The notes beneath the pieces are model-generated. The model worked only from the letters and a program-made list of their open reading frames with translations. It did no database searches and had not been told where the DNA came from. From the NCBI RefSeq assembly GCF_009829075.1, contig NZ_WUQZ01000004.1, positions 168,388 through 232,387 on the forward strand: DNA of 64,000 bases, in the 5' to 3' direction. A program made the translations under genes and the position numbers. The stretch is from Sphingobacterium composti. Lineage in GTDB: Bacteria > Bacteroidota > Bacteroidia > Sphingobacteriales > Sphingobacteriaceae. Each line of letters opens with the position of its first letter. The stretch's first letter is position 1. Below, in pieces: positions 63,258-64,000 of the stretch.

Positions 63258-64000
63258 ATGTTCAAAAACAAAATCGTAATTATAAGCGGAGGAATAGGCG
63301 GAATAGGATTGGCAACAGCTAAGAAATTTGCGAGCCTTGGAGCGCATATTGCACTTGCGGATATTAAGAAAAAGGAAGACATTAATTCTCAAATTAATGA
63401 AATCAAAAGTTTTGGAGTAAAATGTTTATATACCTGTCTCGATGTCTCGAAATCTGATGATGTCAAGAGATGGATTGAGGAAGTAGAGCAAACCTTAGGA
63501 ATACCAACAATAATTATTGTTAATGCAGCAATTACAAGACTTTCATCTTTTGACGAGACTTCTGCTACGCAGTGGGATTTGGACATAGCTGTAAATGTAA
63601 ATGGGGCATTCTATATGAGTAAGTATGCGACAGAACTACTCAAACAAAAGCAAGAAAAGGGCAGAGTCGTGTTCGTTGGTAGTTGGGCTGCTCAGCATGT
63701 CCACAGTCATATGCCCTCTTATTCTGTCTCAAAAGCAGCGATTCAAATGCTTAATAAATGCCTTGCATTAGAGTTAGCGCCATACGGGATATTAGTGAAC
63801 GAAATTGCGCCAGGTTATGTTGACGCTGGACTTTCTGGTCGTATATGGGATGAAAATCCTGGTCGAAGAGAAAAGGCTGCTGAACGAATTCCAACTAAAG
63901 AAGTAATATTAGCAGAAGAAGTGGCAGATAATATAGTATTCTTATGCGATCCAAAAAATCGCCATATGGTAGGTGCTTCTTTGTTGATGGATGGAGGACT
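63258..64000 (+). CDS. Short-chain dehydrogenase/reductase, cut by right edge
   Basis: The frame runs from ATG 63258 to the last base with no stop. The 247 residues visible are almost a whole classical SDR. The cofactor loop is SGGIGGIG (10-17) in place of TGxxxGxG, Asp35 (LADIKK) suggests NAD preference, and VNAAI is the usual NNAG position. The active site has Asn115, Ser142 (VGSWAAQ), Tyr155 and Lys159 (YSVSK). The visible end LLMDGG is close to the family C-terminus. It follows the AraC regulator by 18 bases and probably acts on a sugar or sugar acid. Confidence 0.9.
   Translation, partial: MFKNKIVIISGGIGGIGLATAKKFASLGAHIALADIKKKEDINSQINEIKSFGVKCLYTCLDVSKSDDVKRWIEEVEQTLGIPTIIIVNAAITRLSSFDETSATQWDLDIAVNVNGAFYMSKYATELLKQKQEKGRVVFVGSWAAQHVHSHMPSYSVSKAAIQMLNKCLALELAPYGILVNEIAPGYVDAGLSGRIWDENPGRREKAAERIPTKEVILAEEVADNIVFLCDPKNRHMVGASLLMDGG

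Overview
The window is AT-rich chromosomal DNA from a member of the Bacteroidota, most likely Sphingobacteriaceae and close to Sphingobacterium. The signs are a fused SecDF, a bTHX ribosomal protein gene, a SusC/SusD pair with surface lipoproteins, a YpdA-type bacillithiol reductase, an ECF sigma factor without an anti-sigma gene, and many promoters of the Bacteroidota form TTG-N(19-22)-TAnnTTTG. The genus is an inference from gene content; no rRNA is present.

Layout. Positions 1-2.6 kb hold the 3' part of an epimerase-like gene, a broken DUF1835 gene, a TIGR02757 gene and a small membrane protein. Positions 2.6-23 kb are mainly housekeeping: gap, a thioredoxin-like lipoprotein, secDF and an outer-membrane protein (minus strand), then guaB, bTHX, ppc, a lipoprotein, asnB, tRNA-Asn and a PfkB kinase (plus strand), then cytochrome b5, ECF sigma and murB (minus), a TetR regulator, ypdA and a FUSC transporter.

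Positions 22.7-31.6 kb form a polyol uptake and catabolism locus: LacI regulator, a 16-bp palindromic operator, zinc dehydrogenase, secreted glycerophosphodiesterase, a ribose-type ABC importer, a mannitol-type dehydrogenase and a PfkB sugar kinase. YceI, an MBL-fold hydrolase, a sialidase and an S41 peptidase-like lone gene follow.

Positions 36.9-48.5 kb are a SusC/SusD locus (TIG/NHL lipoprotein, SusC, SusD, DUF4361-like and BACON lipoproteins, Tat-type metallophosphoesterase, outer-membrane barrel). It lies between the 3' end of the intact speA-like gene (48.6 kb) and a decayed copy of that same 3' end in the same orientation (36.4 kb). This layout suggests that the locus was inserted at the end of speA. 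Divergent argS, a fasciclin-like pseudogene, a Gfo/Idh/MocA oxidoreductase and a BaiN-type flavoprotein come next.

Positions 55.8-61.9 kb hold the least conventional cluster: a CheY-like receiver, a GNAT/autoinducer-synthase-like protein, an E1/ThiF-like adenylyltransferase related to the front half of the Rv1355c family, a 7TMR-DISM histidine kinase, a receiver-histidine kinase hybrid, and a convergent receiver. It reads as a signal-synthesis and signal-sensing module and is my main candidate for an undescribed system. The window ends with an AraC regulator and a short-chain dehydrogenase cut by the right edge.

Three genes or remnants show decay: DUF1835, the fasciclin-like gene and the speA relic. 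The GNAT-like gene may have lost its coupled start codon through one missing A.
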